From Salinivibrio kushneri (lineage in GTDB: Bacteria > Pseudomonadota > Gammaproteobacteria > Enterobacterales > Vibrionaceae), in contig NZ_CP040021.1 of the NCBI RefSeq assembly GCF_005280275.1, forward strand, positions 645,001 through 709,000: 64,000 nucleotides of DNA, written 5' to 3'. The notes under the pieces are model-generated. The model was not told where the DNA came from. It saw only the letters and a list, made by a program, of their open reading frames with translations, and ran no database searches. How positions within the stretch are numbered: the stretch's first letter is position 1; each line of letters starts with the position of its first letter. This document shows, in pieces, positions 1 through 8,324 of this stretch. The position numbers and the translations under genes are program-made.

Positions 1-458
1 GCAAAGGGCGCACGACGCCATGCGTTACCTCCAACGGATAGCGCGCCAAGCGTGTTGCCGTGGTAGCTTTGGCGTCGAGCAATAAAGTGTTGGCGCTGCG
101 GCTGACCAACTTCCACCCAATACTGGCGTGCCAGTTTTAATGCGGTTTCCATCGCCTCTGAGCCACCACTGACTAAGTAAGCGCGATTAATCAAGGGAGG
201 CGCGAGGTCGGCCAATATCTTGGCGAGCGCTTCACTGCTTTCTGAGGTAAAAAAGCCAGTATGCGCATAGGGAATCGAATCAAGCTGACGGTGGATAGCC
301 TCTAACACGGCTGGGTGGTTATGTCCGAGACAAGAAACGGCTGCACCTCCGCACGCATCCAGATACCGCTTACCCTGGGTATCCGTTAAATAAACCCCTT
401 GACCACTGGCGATAGTGGGAAGGGCTTGATGACAGTGGCGATGGAATACGTGGCTCAT
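1..458 (-). CDS. Class III (PLP) aminotransferase, partial (N-terminal 152 residues)
   Basis: This is the start of a pyridoxal-phosphate aminotransferase of the ornithine/DAPA class III group; the rest lies beyond the window edge. The translation from ATG at 458 opens with MSHVFHRHCHQALP, then has the early class III signatures DACGGAAVSCLGHNHP, LVSGGSEAMETALKLAR (cofactor phosphate binding) and SYHGNTLGALS. The catalytic lysine would be in the missing part. A GAGG ribosome site sits about 8 nt upstream of the ATG. It is divergent from the LysR gene at 558, which may control it. Similar Vibrio proteins are annotated only as aspartate aminotransferase family; the substrate cannot be told from this fragment. 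Confidence 0.85.
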   Translation of the reverse strand, partial: MSHVFHRHCHQALPTIASGQGVYLTDTQGKRYLDACGGAAVSCLGHNHPAVLEAIHRQLDSIPYAHTGFFTSESSEALAKILADLAPPLINRAYLVSGGSEAMETALKLARQYWVEVGQPQRQHFIARRQSYHGNTLGALSVGGNAWRRAPF

Positions 459-557
459 ACGATGGCCTCATAGTGACGTTTGCCCATGAGTATGAACCGA
501 TTGTATTTTGCGCGACAAAGGATATATTTTCACCAGGTATGAAAAAAAGGAATGGGA

Positions 558-1475
558 ATGGAAGCGCGTTTGCCATCGATGCGAGCTTTACAAGCGTTTG
601 TCGTGGTCGCCCAGCAAGGCAGCTTTTCGGAAGCGGCCAAGGTATTGCATGTCAGCCAAAGTACCATCAGTAAACAAATCCAACAGTTAGAGCAGTGGAT
701 TGGACAACCTTTGTTTGCGCGGACCGCGTATGGGGTAGGGCTTAATGCGATTGGAGAGACGTATCTTCAATCGGTCTCCTCAGGGATCCATAAAATCGCC
801 AATGCCACGGCTTACGCACGTCAACAGAGTGTCCAGCAAGAGTCGGTCAGCTTGCTGGTGCCGCCATCTTTTGCCAGTCTGTGGTTGATTCCGCAACTGC
901 AAGACTTTAAGGCGCGTTATCCGTCGATATCGGTGACGGTCAGTGCCAGTGATTCTATCCCGCAAGGGAAAGAAAAAGAGGTTGATATCCTCATTCGTTG
1001 CCAGCCGCGTCAACAAGCAGGCTCTCAGTCAATCTGCCTGGCTAATGAACACCTAGCTTTATTAGCCGCTGCCGCGATTGTCCCTGAGCCCATTGAACGT
1101 GCCGCGCTACTTGCCACGGTGCCGGTGCTTTCTCATCTGACTAGGCCGACACTGTGGGAGCATTTTTGGCAGCAATTTGGCTTAACGGATAGCAACCCGC
1201 AGTATGGCGCGGGATTTGAGCACTTTTTTATGGCATTGGAGGGGGTGCAGCAAGGCATGGGGATGGCATTAATTCCTACCTTTATGGCGACAACTAGTTT
1301 ACGGCAAGGAAAAGTGGTTAACCCTTTGGGGCTGGGCATTGATAGCGGCTACGGTTACTACCTCTACAGTGCAAGCTACAAGCAGCGAGCGTCAGGTGTT
1401 AGCCAAGTGGTGCAGTGGCTTAGTGACCGCTTTGCACGGGATCCCGCTAGACAATTATCGAGCAAGTCGGTATAA
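558..1475 (+). CDS. LysR-family transcriptional regulator (GcvA-like)
   Basis: A LysR-type DNA-binding regulator of about 305 residues. The N-terminal winged helix-turn-helix is clear (FVVVAQQGSFSEAAKVLHVSQSTISKQIQQLE, split here only by description, roughly residues 10-65). A type 2 periplasmic-binding-like effector domain follows, with the LVPPSFASLWLIPQL stretch typical of the GcvA/AmpR subgroup. I chose ATG 558 rather than ATG 552 because AAGGA at 547-551 abuts 552 but lies 6 nt from 558. It is divergent from the class III aminotransferase, with about 100 bp between them, so control of that gene and autoregulation are likely. The effector is unknown. It is distinct from the true gcvA at 10847. 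Confidence 0.88.
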   Translation: MEARLPSMRALQAFVVVAQQGSFSEAAKVLHVSQSTISKQIQQLEQWIGQPLFARTAYGVGLNAIGETYLQSVSSGIHKIANATAYARQQSVQQESVSLLVPPSFASLWLIPQLQDFKARYPSISVTVSASDSIPQGKEKEVDILIRCQPRQQAGSQSICLANEHLALLAAAAIVPEPIERAALLATVPVLSHLTRPTLWEHFWQQFGLTDSNPQYGAGFEHFFMALEGVQQGMGMALIPTFMATTSLRQGKVVNPLGLGIDSGYGYYLYSASYKQRASGVSQVVQWLSDRFARDPARQLSSKSV

Positions 1476-1507
1476 CGCCCCTCGGTTTGATGAACAAAGA
1501 GACGGGT

Positions 1508-2323
1508 ATGACACGCCAGTTATCAGATGCCTATTGGCAACGTTTTGGTGGCACCGCAAGGCTCTACGGCCAGCGTGCGCTCGAGGTATTTAGTCAAAGC
1601 CACATCTGTGTGATTGGCATTGGTGGTGTTGGCTCGTGGGCGGCAGAATCGTTAGCGCGCACAGGGGTTGGAGCCATCACATTAATTGATATGGATGATG
1701 TGTGTGTCACCAACACCAATCGCCAAATTCATGCACTGAAAGAGACCGTCGGACAAAGTAAAAGCGAGGTGATGGCTGCGCGCCTAACGGCGATTAACCC
1801 AGAGTGTCAGGTCACCGTCGTCGATGATTTTATTAGTGCCGATAACCTCGCTGACTATATCCATTCTGGGTTTGATTATGTGTTGGATGCGATTGACAGT
1901 ATTAAACCGAAAACGGCGTTACTTGCTTACTGCAAGCGGCATAAAATTAAGGTGTTGACCGTTGGAGGGGCAGGCGGTCAAATCGATCCAACTCAAATCC
2001 AAGTGGCGGATTTGACTAAAACGATTCAAGATCCGCTCGCGGCGAAGCTGCGTAACAACCTTCGTCGTTTTCATGGTTTCACGAAAACCCAAGGGCGCAA
2101 GTTTGGCATTGATTGTGTTTACTCCACCGAGCAGCTCAAATATCCTCAGCCTGATGGCAGTGTCTGTGAAAGCAAAGTGTCAGCCGAAGGCCCCAAACGC
2201 ATGGATTGTGCCAGTGGTTTTGGGGCGGCAACCATGGTGACCGCGAGTTTTGGTTTCGTCGCTGTTTCGCGCATTTTACAAAAGCTAATCGCGGCTGATC
2301 AGCGTCGCGAGCAGGCTGGCTGA
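1508..2323 (+). CDS. tcdA: tRNA threonylcarbamoyladenosine dehydratase TcdA (CsdL)
   Basis: An E1-like ATP-dependent enzyme that cyclises t6A37 of ANN-decoding tRNAs to ct6A. The Rossmann nucleotide loop VIGIGGVGSWAAE lies near residues 35-47, followed by DMDDVCVTNTNRQ and a C-terminal ThiF/MoeB-like fold. ATG 1508 gives 271 residues and an N-terminus SDAYWQRFGGTARLYG that matches E. coli TcdA (268 aa); TTG 1487 and ATG 1490 are less likely. In E. coli tcdA is the immediate neighbour of csdE and works with the CsdA-CsdE sulfur relay. Here the two are about 6.5 kb apart, separated by two solute-binding proteins and the pha cluster. The gene runs convergent to the next gene with only 7 nt between stops. 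Confidence 0.93.
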   Translation: MTRQLSDAYWQRFGGTARLYGQRALEVFSQSHICVIGIGGVGSWAAESLARTGVGAITLIDMDDVCVTNTNRQIHALKETVGQSKSEVMAARLTAINPECQVTVVDDFISADNLADYIHSGFDYVLDAIDSIKPKTALLAYCKRHKIKVLTVGGAGGQIDPTQIQVADLTKTIQDPLAAKLRNNLRRFHGFTKTQGRKFGIDCVYSTEQLKYPQPDGSVCESKVSAEGPKRMDCASGFGAATMVTASFGFVAVSRILQKLIAADQRREQAG

Positions 2324-2330
2324 GCCTGCT

Positions 2331-3110
2331 TTACTCTGAAGGGAGCGCGCGTACGCCAAATTCGCCCATGCGAAACGCAGTCCATGCTCTTTGGTAATCG
2401 CCACTGTTTTTGAGTTGATTAATACCACGGTTTAATCGCGCTACCCAGCGTGCGCTATCAGGATGTTGGCGACTCAATAAAACATGGAGGGGCGTAACAC
2501 GCAGCGGTTTAGGGTGAAAGGTGATGTGCTGACGCGTGTCATCAGGCATCACAGTGCGTAGGGTGTTCATCACCACATATTGGTTACCAATAATCACATC
2601 CGTGTCGCCCGTGAGTAAGCTGCGCAGCTTTTCTACTTCGTTGGGGTAGCGGCGAACCACCACGTCGCCACCTTGCTGATTAAAGTTTGCCAGCATGGCA
2701 TCCTCTATATAGCTCTCGCTAATCCCAACGCGTAAGCCGTTCAGGCTAGCCAACGATTGCCAATCAAAGTGTCGGTTTTTGAGGTGGAAAAACACCACGG
2801 TTTCGGTATAGATAGGCGCAGAGTATATAAAGTCTTTTTCACGTTTAGAGGTGTAGCCCCAGCCAACGGTCCCATGAACCGCGCCTTCTTGCGCCTTCAT
2901 TTTTGCTTGCTGCCAAGGTGTAAACGCGATCTCTATCTCTAGTCCTTGTCGCTTCCCTGCTTCTTTAACGATATAGGCAATCACCCCTTGATGCACTAAG
3001 CGATCTGAGAGGAAAGGGGGATAATCGCCTGCCAACAATTTAAGCTGAACCTGTGCGGCGGCGATGGCAGGTAGATAAAGGAGCAGGGTCACGAGCAGTA
3101 TTCGCCGCAT
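2331..3110 (-). CDS. Periplasmic solute-binding protein, family 3 (SBP_bac_3)
   Basis: A secreted amino-acid-type binding protein of 259 residues. A signal peptide is clear: MRR, then a hydrophobic run, then cleavage near AIAAA/QVQ. The mature part has typical family features (LLAGDYPPFLSD, FTPWQQAKMKAQEGAVHGTVGWGYTSKRE, YTETVVFFHLKNR, GISESYIEDAML). I chose ATG 3110 because GGAGG lies 6-7 nt upstream and the signal peptide begins exactly there; a longer frame to 3185 would overlap the upstream gene. It follows a paralogue (3149-3940) by about 40 nt. No permease or ATPase is adjacent, so it may be an orphan or a sensor-like protein. The ligand is unknown. Confidence 0.8.
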   Translation of the reverse strand: MRRILLVTLLLYLPAIAAAQVQLKLLAGDYPPFLSDRLVHQGVIAYIVKEAGKRQGLEIEIAFTPWQQAKMKAQEGAVHGTVGWGYTSKREKDFIYSAPIYTETVVFFHLKNRHFDWQSLASLNGLRVGISESYIEDAMLANFNQQGGDVVVRRYPNEVEKLRSLLTGDTDVIIGNQYVVMNTLRTVMPDDTRQHITFHPKPLRVTPLHVLLSRQHPDSARWVARLNRGINQLKNSGDYQRAWTAFRMGEFGVRALPSE

Positions 3111-3148
3111 AACACCTCCAAGATATAAAACGTCGTTACGGCCAAGGC

Positions 3149-3940
3149 CTAATGATTGTAGTGGGCTTGGCGAAAATGACTCCAAATCATTTGATACCGC
3201 CCATCCGCTTTGAGTCTTCGTAATGCTTTGTTAAAGCGCTCTGCCTGATCATAGTTTTGCTTTATTTGCCGACTAAATAAAATGTACAGTGGCGTAATTC
3301 TTATTGGTCGTGGATGATGGGCAAACTTTTGTTTTTGGTTGGGAGCCATCTCTTGGGCGATCACTCTTTTGAGTACGTCTATATTGCCTAACGCCAAGTC
3401 AATTTGCTGAGCGAGTAGCGCATCGATTTTTGATTTTTCATCAAGGAACGTTTGGATCTTAACGTCGATGCCTGATTTTTGCATTTCAGTCAGCCGCTTA
3501 ACGTCAATAAAGCCTTTGGTCACACCAATGGCAAAGCCATCGAGATCTTGAGGAGACTGCCAATCGAACTCGCGTTCGGCGAGATAGAAAAAGCCAACGC
3601 TCTCGGTATAGATAGGATCCGAATAGATGAAGTCATTCGCACGCTCTTGTGTGTAAGCCCAGCCGATGGTGCCGTCCCATTCGCCGGTTTGAGCGAGATT
3701 CATCGACTGATGCCATGGGAAATAACCTAAGGATATCTCGATGTTTGCCTCTTGCGCGGCTTGCATCACGATCTCCGTTATCGGGCCGCCATCAGGCATA
3801 GTCTGGGTGATAAAGGGGGCATATTCACCCGATGTGAGGCGCAGTGTTTGAGCCTGTATGCTCACAGAAATGAAAAAAAGAGTGGTGAATAGACAGTACC
3901 ATGCCCATCTCATAATGACGCTACACCGTTTTGCTTCCAT
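3149..3940 (-). CDS. Periplasmic solute-binding protein, family 3, paralogue of the next gene
   Basis: A secreted family-3 binding protein of up to 263 residues. The signal peptide is RWAWYCLFTTLFFISVSIQAQ. The mature protein shares its layout with the downstream protein: LTSGEYAPFITQ, GYFPWHQSMNLAQTGEWDGTIGWAYTQER, YTESVGFFYLAER, GVTKGFIDVKRL and a C-terminal FNKALRRLKADGRYQMIWSHF. That points to tandem duplication. The start is uncertain: ATG 3940 gives a longer n-region, ATG 3913 (MRWAW) gives a standard signal peptide, and neither has a good ribosome site. Both genes face away from the phaC terminator at 3966-4008. Transport or sensing partners are not in the window. Confidence 0.78.
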   Translation of the reverse strand: MEAKRCSVIMRWAWYCLFTTLFFISVSIQAQTLRLTSGEYAPFITQTMPDGGPITEIVMQAAQEANIEISLGYFPWHQSMNLAQTGEWDGTIGWAYTQERANDFIYSDPIYTESVGFFYLAEREFDWQSPQDLDGFAIGVTKGFIDVKRLTEMQKSGIDVKIQTFLDEKSKIDALLAQQIDLALGNIDVLKRVIAQEMAPNQKQKFAHHPRPIRITPLYILFSRQIKQNYDQAERFNKALRRLKADGRYQMIWSHFRQAHYNH

Positions 3941-3965
3941 GGCGTTGAGTGTAGTTCAATCAGAT

Positions 3966-4008
3966 AAAAAAAGGGGTGCGACTCAGCGTTTACCGCTGAG
4001 TGCACACC
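3966..4008 (-). terminator. Rho-independent terminator after phaC
   Basis: Inverted repeat ACTCAGCG (3981-3988) / CGCTGAGT (3994-4001), extended by TGC/GCA with a one-base bulge. On the minus strand it is followed by a run of seven T (3972-3966). It lies 40 nt past the phaC stop and closes the pha operon before the solute-binding protein genes. Confidence 0.85.
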
Positions 4009-4047
4009 ACTATTCTCAATATTGAGACGCAGGCTGGGGGCGCTTAA

Positions 4048-5871
4048 TTAGGCCTGTTCTTCTTCAGGGGCTGGCGCTGCCTGGTTTTGTTGGCTTTCCG
4101 CTTCGATAGGCAAAACGTGGCGAACATATTCACCCGGCGCCGCACAAAGAACCGGATAGGTCTCAGACCCTATTGAGTATGGTTCCACTTGCTCTTCCGG
4201 ACTATAGCTACGTAACCATTTTTCCCAGTGGGTCCACCAAGAGCCAGTGTGATGTGACGCATTATCGAGCCACTCATCGGCACTATCAGGCAAGCTATCA
4301 TTGGTCCAAAAACCGTATTTTTTCTTAACGGGATGGTTGACGATACCGGCAATATGCCCTGATTCGCCCAGTACAAAGGTTTTATTGCCGCCAACATTCA
4401 GTGCACCGCGATAGGTCCCTTGCCAAAGGGCGATATGATCTTCTTTGGTCGAGATGAAATAGCTCGGCACCTTGATCTTATTCAGATCAATCCAGACACC
4501 GCCGACTTTCACTCCCTTATCTTGCACCAGTTTGTTTTCAAGGTACAAATCGCGCAGGATAAAGTTGTGTGTCTTGGCGGCCACGTTGGTGCTATCACTG
4601 TTCCAATACAGCAAATCAAAGTCGACAGGACTGTTACCTTTGAGGTAATTCTCAATGTAATAGTTCCAGTACAAGCTGTTCTCGCGCAATAAGCTAAAGG
4701 TAACGCTGAGTGAACGGCCATCCATGTAGCCGCGTGCCGTATTTTGCGCTTCAATGGCTCGAATCAAGCTGTCATTGATGTAGGCACCAATTTCCCCTGG
4801 CTGCGAGAAGTCCAATAAGGTGGTGAAGAAACTCGCCGATTTAATCCGTGCTTTCATGCGCTTCGCCGCATAGTAAGCGATGGTACAGGCTAAGACGGTC
4901 CCACCAATACAGTAGCCAACGCCGTTAATCTGCGATTGACCGGTAATGTCTTCGATGGCACTGACTGCCTTGACGGTGCCTTGGGTCACGTAGTCTTCGA
5001 AGCCAATCTCTGCTTGTTCGGCAGAAGGGTTACGCCACGACATCAAGAATACCGTATGCCCTTGCTCAACCAACCAACGAATCAGTGAGTTTTTCTCGCG
5101 TAAGTCGAGAATATAGTACTTGTTAATGAACGGAGGCACGACCAAGATGGGGGTGGTATATACTTTTTCCGTTACCGGACGATATTGAATGAGTTCGAAT
5201 AACTCGTTTTTATACACCACGTCGCCAGGTGTGTTGGCGACATCATCACCCACGCGAAACGCGTTATTATTGGTCATGCGCACTTTAAGAATATCCGCGC
5301 TAGACTCCATATCCTGCTTAAGCTGTTCCATGCCGCGCAGTAGATTTTCACCCTGAGACTCCAGCGTCATTTTGAGCAGTTCAGGGTTAGTCGCAATATA
5401 GTTACTCGGGGCCATGGCGTTAATCGCTTGGCGTGAGAAAAATGAGAGACGTTCACGGGTTTTGTCATCAAGGCCTTCAATGGCGTCGATGGTTTCCATA
5501 TAGGTACGTCCAAACAGCAGATAAGACTGTTTGATAAAGTTATAAAGGACATCTTCCTGCCAAGCCTTATCCTTAAAACGTTTATCGTCACTGCCTTCGC
5601 TCACTACCTCTTCCGTGTTATCACGCGCGAGCATGGCGTTCTGCCAGATTTGCATTTGCTGTTCCCACCACTGCATTTGCACTTGTAGAAGTGCAGCGGG
5701 TTGTTGAGCCGCGCCTTCCAGCAACTGAGCAGTGTCTTGCAGGCTGACTTCCTGCATGGCTTGATTGAACGGTGTGTTTACGGCTGCCTTGCCCTGCTCA
5801 AGATCCTGCCACCATTGCTGGTTTTGTTCTTGCAGCCTGGCAAGGTAGTCCGAAAAGAAGTGATGAAACAT
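4048..5871 (-). CDS. phaC: Class I poly(3-hydroxyalkanoate) synthase PhaC
   Basis: Polymerises (R)-3-hydroxybutyryl-CoA into PHB at the granule surface. At 607 residues it has class I length. The lipase-like box GVGYCIGGT puts the nucleophile at Cys321. The rest of the triad fits the class I layout: Asp478 in STKEDHIALW and His506 in LGESGHIAGIVNHP. The N-terminal 100 residues are Gln/Trp-rich, and the C-terminal tail is Pro/Glu-rich. ATG 5871 has GAGGG about 8 nt upstream. It is the last gene of phaB-phaA-phaP-phaC, is separated from phaP by a strong hairpin at 5907-5929, and is closed by a terminator at 3966-4008. Confidence 0.96.
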   Translation of the reverse strand: MFHHFFSDYLARLQEQNQQWWQDLEQGKAAVNTPFNQAMQEVSLQDTAQLLEGAAQQPAALLQVQMQWWEQQMQIWQNAMLARDNTEEVVSEGSDDKRFKDKAWQEDVLYNFIKQSYLLFGRTYMETIDAIEGLDDKTRERLSFFSRQAINAMAPSNYIATNPELLKMTLESQGENLLRGMEQLKQDMESSADILKVRMTNNNAFRVGDDVANTPGDVVYKNELFELIQYRPVTEKVYTTPILVVPPFINKYYILDLREKNSLIRWLVEQGHTVFLMSWRNPSAEQAEIGFEDYVTQGTVKAVSAIEDITGQSQINGVGYCIGGTVLACTIAYYAAKRMKARIKSASFFTTLLDFSQPGEIGAYINDSLIRAIEAQNTARGYMDGRSLSVTFSLLRENSLYWNYYIENYLKGNSPVDFDLLYWNSDSTNVAAKTHNFILRDLYLENKLVQDKGVKVGGVWIDLNKIKVPSYFISTKEDHIALWQGTYRGALNVGGNKTFVLGESGHIAGIVNHPVKKKYGFWTNDSLPDSADEWLDNASHHTGSWWTHWEKWLRSYSPEEQVEPYSIGSETYPVLCAAPGEYVRHVLPIEAESQQNQAAPAPEEEQA

Positions 5872-5906
5872 AGTCTTGCCCTCTTGATCGGATAAGCACT
5901 ACAAAG

Positions 5907-5929
5907 GCCTGCTGTCAGCGACAGCAGGC
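5907..5929 (-). promoter_or_regulatory. Intercistronic hairpin between phaP and phaC
   Basis: A perfect 10-bp stem, GCCTGCTGTC (5907-5916) / GACAGCAGGC (5920-5929), with a 3-nt loop lies in the 79-nt gap after phaP. On the transcribed strand it is followed only by CTTTG, so it is a weak terminator or an mRNA-end stabiliser rather than a full stop. Inferred role: to let phasin mRNA exceed synthase mRNA. Confidence 0.55.
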
Positions 5930-5950
5930 ACTAGTGCAAAAACCCTGCCT

Positions 5951-6298
5951 TTATGCTGGGGTGCCGGCTTTCATATTTTCAGCCGTGAGTTTGTCGATAT
6001 CTTCTTTAAACTCTTTGGCGATGTTTTGCAGCTTGGCGCTGTCATCCATCATTTGCTGAGACAGCTTGGTCAAAGCGGCAAGTTGCTGGCTGCTGAATGA
6101 CGTCATGCTAGAGACATCCTTCACTTCGCTCGCTGCTTTCATCTGCTCTAGGCCGAGTTCGCTATAGGTGCGCATGGCATTCATTTGTAGCTCAGTCAGC
6201 GTCTCAACATTTTTGGCTACCAACTTGTTGAAATTAACGTAGGGAGCCAGGGCTTTTTCAGATTGCTCAGAAAACGCTTTAAACATATCTGTGTACAT
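5951..6298 (-). CDS. phaP: Phasin (PHA granule-coating protein)
   Basis: A small amphipathic protein (115 residues) of the phasin family that coats PHB granules and limits their size. The sequence is helical, lacks cysteine, and carries the phasin-like stretch MFKAFSEQSEKALAPY with later NFNKLVAKNVETLTELQ and AKEFKEDIDKLTAE. ATG 6298 is preceded by AGGAG at 6-7 nt. It lies between phaA (58-nt gap) and phaC (79-nt gap with a hairpin), the order seen in Vibrio pha clusters. Assignment rests on both sequence character and position. Confidence 0.88.
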   Translation of the reverse strand: MYTDMFKAFSEQSEKALAPYVNFNKLVAKNVETLTELQMNAMRTYSELGLEQMKAASEVKDVSSMTSFSSQQLAALTKLSQQMMDDSAKLQNIAKEFKEDIDKLTAENMKAGTPA

Positions 6299-6356
6299 GG
6301 TGTATCTCCTGATAGTGTTGTGTATGGGTTGTTAACCCAAGGTCGCAAGTGTCCGT

Positions 6357-7568
6357 TTATGCTTGTGTACGCTTAACAATTAAAGCTGTACCCATGCCGC
6401 CGCCAATACACAAAGAAGCAACCCCGTGGGTTTCGCCTCTTCGCGCGAGCTCGTGTAGCAAGGTCACCACAATCCGATTACCTGATGCCCCGAGTGGGTG
6501 ACCGAGTGCAATGGCACCACCGTTGACATTGGCACGCGCCAATATCGCATCAGGTGTTGTTTTATGGTGCGCCGCCAGTTGGTGTATGACCCCCAGCGCT
6601 TGTGCAGCAAATGCTTCGTTAAGCTCAAGTAAATCAATGTTGTCGAGGGTCAGGTTGGCTTTCTCCAACGCCGTATTGACCGCTCCCACAGGGCCTAAGC
6701 CCATAATGCTTGGATCGACACCGTGCTGAGCGTAGGCGGCAACTTCTGCAAGTGGGGTCAGCCCGTGTTCTTTCACTGCCGACTCAGACGCGAGGATCAC
6801 CGCACTCGCGCCATCGTTGATGCCGGAAGCATTACCGGCCGTTACTGAGCCTTCTTTATCAAAGGCGGGGCGCAACTTGCTGAGGCCCTCTAGCGTGGCG
6901 TCTGCTTTTGGGTACTCATCGGTATCAAACGTCACGGTTTGCTTACGCTGCTTTATCTCAATCGGAGTGATTTCATCTTTAAATCGACCTGCTTCAATCG
7001 CTGAAACGGCTTTTTGTTGGCTGCTAAGCGCAAAGCTATCTTGTTGCTCACGGGTAATCCCGACTTCTTTGGCGACATTCTCCGCGGTCACTCCCATGTG
7101 ATACTGGTTGTACACATCCGTGAGGCCGTCATTAATGAGCAAGTCTTTCATGGCGAAATTGCCCATTTTTTGCCCATCGCGGAGGTTGCCCGCTGCCGCA
7201 AACGGGATTTGTGACATGTTTTCAACCCCAGCCGCGACCACAACCTGCGCATCGCCAGCTCGGATGTGCGTCACGGCATCCATGATGCTTTTCATGCCGC
7301 TGCCACAGACCATATTGATTGAATAGGCGGGAACATGGGGCGGGATATCTGCGTAAATCGCAGCCTGACGACCGATCCCCATTCCTTGTCCTGCGCTGAC
7401 CACGTTACCCACGATGACTTCATCAATGGCGGTTGGGGCAAGCGATGTTTCACTCAGCGCACCTTTAATGGCGTAAGCGGCGAGTTGCCCCGTTGGGACG
7501 TCTTTGAGTGTGCCTGAAAAGGCACCGATGGCGGTACGTTTTGCCGCCACGATAAAAATACGTTCCAT
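6357..7568 (-). CDS. phaA: Acetyl-CoA C-acetyltransferase (beta-ketothiolase) PhaA
   Basis: Condenses two acetyl-CoA into acetoacetyl-CoA, the first step of PHB synthesis. At 403 residues it is of usual thiolase length. The catalytic set is complete: Cys88 in NMVCGSGMKS, His357 in ALGHPLGASG and Cys387 in CIGGGMG. ATG 7568 is preferred over the in-frame TTG at 7571 because GGAAAG lies 6 nt upstream of the ATG. It starts 15 nt after the phaB stop, so the two are surely co-transcribed and probably translationally coupled. Confidence 0.95.
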   Translation of the reverse strand: MERIFIVAAKRTAIGAFSGTLKDVPTGQLAAYAIKGALSETSLAPTAIDEVIVGNVVSAGQGMGIGRQAAIYADIPPHVPAYSINMVCGSGMKSIMDAVTHIRAGDAQVVVAAGVENMSQIPFAAAGNLRDGQKMGNFAMKDLLINDGLTDVYNQYHMGVTAENVAKEVGITREQQDSFALSSQQKAVSAIEAGRFKDEITPIEIKQRKQTVTFDTDEYPKADATLEGLSKLRPAFDKEGSVTAGNASGINDGASAVILASESAVKEHGLTPLAEVAAYAQHGVDPSIMGLGPVGAVNTALEKANLTLDNIDLLELNEAFAAQALGVIHQLAAHHKTTPDAILARANVNGGAIALGHPLGASGNRIVVTLLHELARRGETHGVASLCIGGGMGTALIVKRTQA

Positions 7569-7583
7569 CAATCTTTCCTTGAT

Positions 7584-8324
7584 TTATTGCATGTAGAGGC
7601 CGCCGTTTACCGACAGCGTCTCACCCGTAATGTAAGCGCCTGCGTCGCTGGCAAGGTAAGCCACTGAGGCTGCAATTTCTTCTGGCTTAGCCAAGCGCTT
7701 CATCGGGATCTGGCTGGTGATTGACTCCAACACATCGTCGCGCATGGCGGTAACCATCGGTGTGGCGGTATAGCCTGGCGCCACAACATTGACAGTGACA
7801 CCGGCCCGTGCCCCCTCTGCCGCGAGAGACTTACTAAAGCCCATCATACCGGCCTTGGCGGCGGCATAGTTGGCTTGACCAAACTGACCTTTTTGGCCAT
7901 TGACCGATGAGATGTTGATGATGCGTCCTCCTCCTTTTTCGCACATGGCGGCGAATAAGGGCTGAGTGACGTTAAAGAGGCTGTTGAGGTTGGTATTGAT
8001 GACATCATACCATTGTGAGGCATTCATTTTCTTGAACACACTGTCGCGGGTAATCCCCGCATTGTTTACCAGTACATCCACCGTGCCTTCTTCTTCTAAA
8101 AGCTTAGCAATCCGTGAGGCGCATTGTTCGGTGTCGGTGACATCAAGCTCAAATAGACGAACTTGGTCGTGGTTAAATTTCTTTTCGTCAAACCACTCTT
8201 GGGCGCACTCTGCTCCCCCTGTAAAGTGGGTCGCGATGACGCGATATCCGTCTTCTACCAATTTCTCGGTAATTGCCGATCCGATCCCACCTTTCGCGCC
8301 GGTTACTAATGCCAGTTTTTTCAT
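7584..8324 (-). CDS. phaB: Acetoacetyl-CoA reductase PhaB (SDR family)
   Basis: NADPH-dependent reductase that makes (R)-3-hydroxybutyryl-CoA from acetoacetyl-CoA. At 246 residues it is a classical short-chain dehydrogenase: cofactor loop TGAKGGIG (residues 8-15), NNAG near 97-100, catalytic Ser140, Tyr153 and Lys157 in the YAAAK motif. These positions equal those of the well-studied PhaB of Cupriavidus. ATG 8324 has GGAG 7 nt upstream. It is the first gene of the pha operon, and the 0.5-kb upstream gap should hold the promoter. Confidence 0.95.
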   Translation of the reverse strand: MKKLALVTGAKGGIGSAITEKLVEDGYRVIATHFTGGAECAQEWFDEKKFNHDQVRLFELDVTDTEQCASRIAKLLEEEGTVDVLVNNAGITRDSVFKKMNASQWYDVINTNLNSLFNVTQPLFAAMCEKGGGRIINISSVNGQKGQFGQANYAAAKAGMMGFSKSLAAEGARAGVTVNVVAPGYTATPMVTAMRDDVLESITSQIPMKRLAKPEEIAASVAYLASDAGAYITGETLSVNGGLYMQ

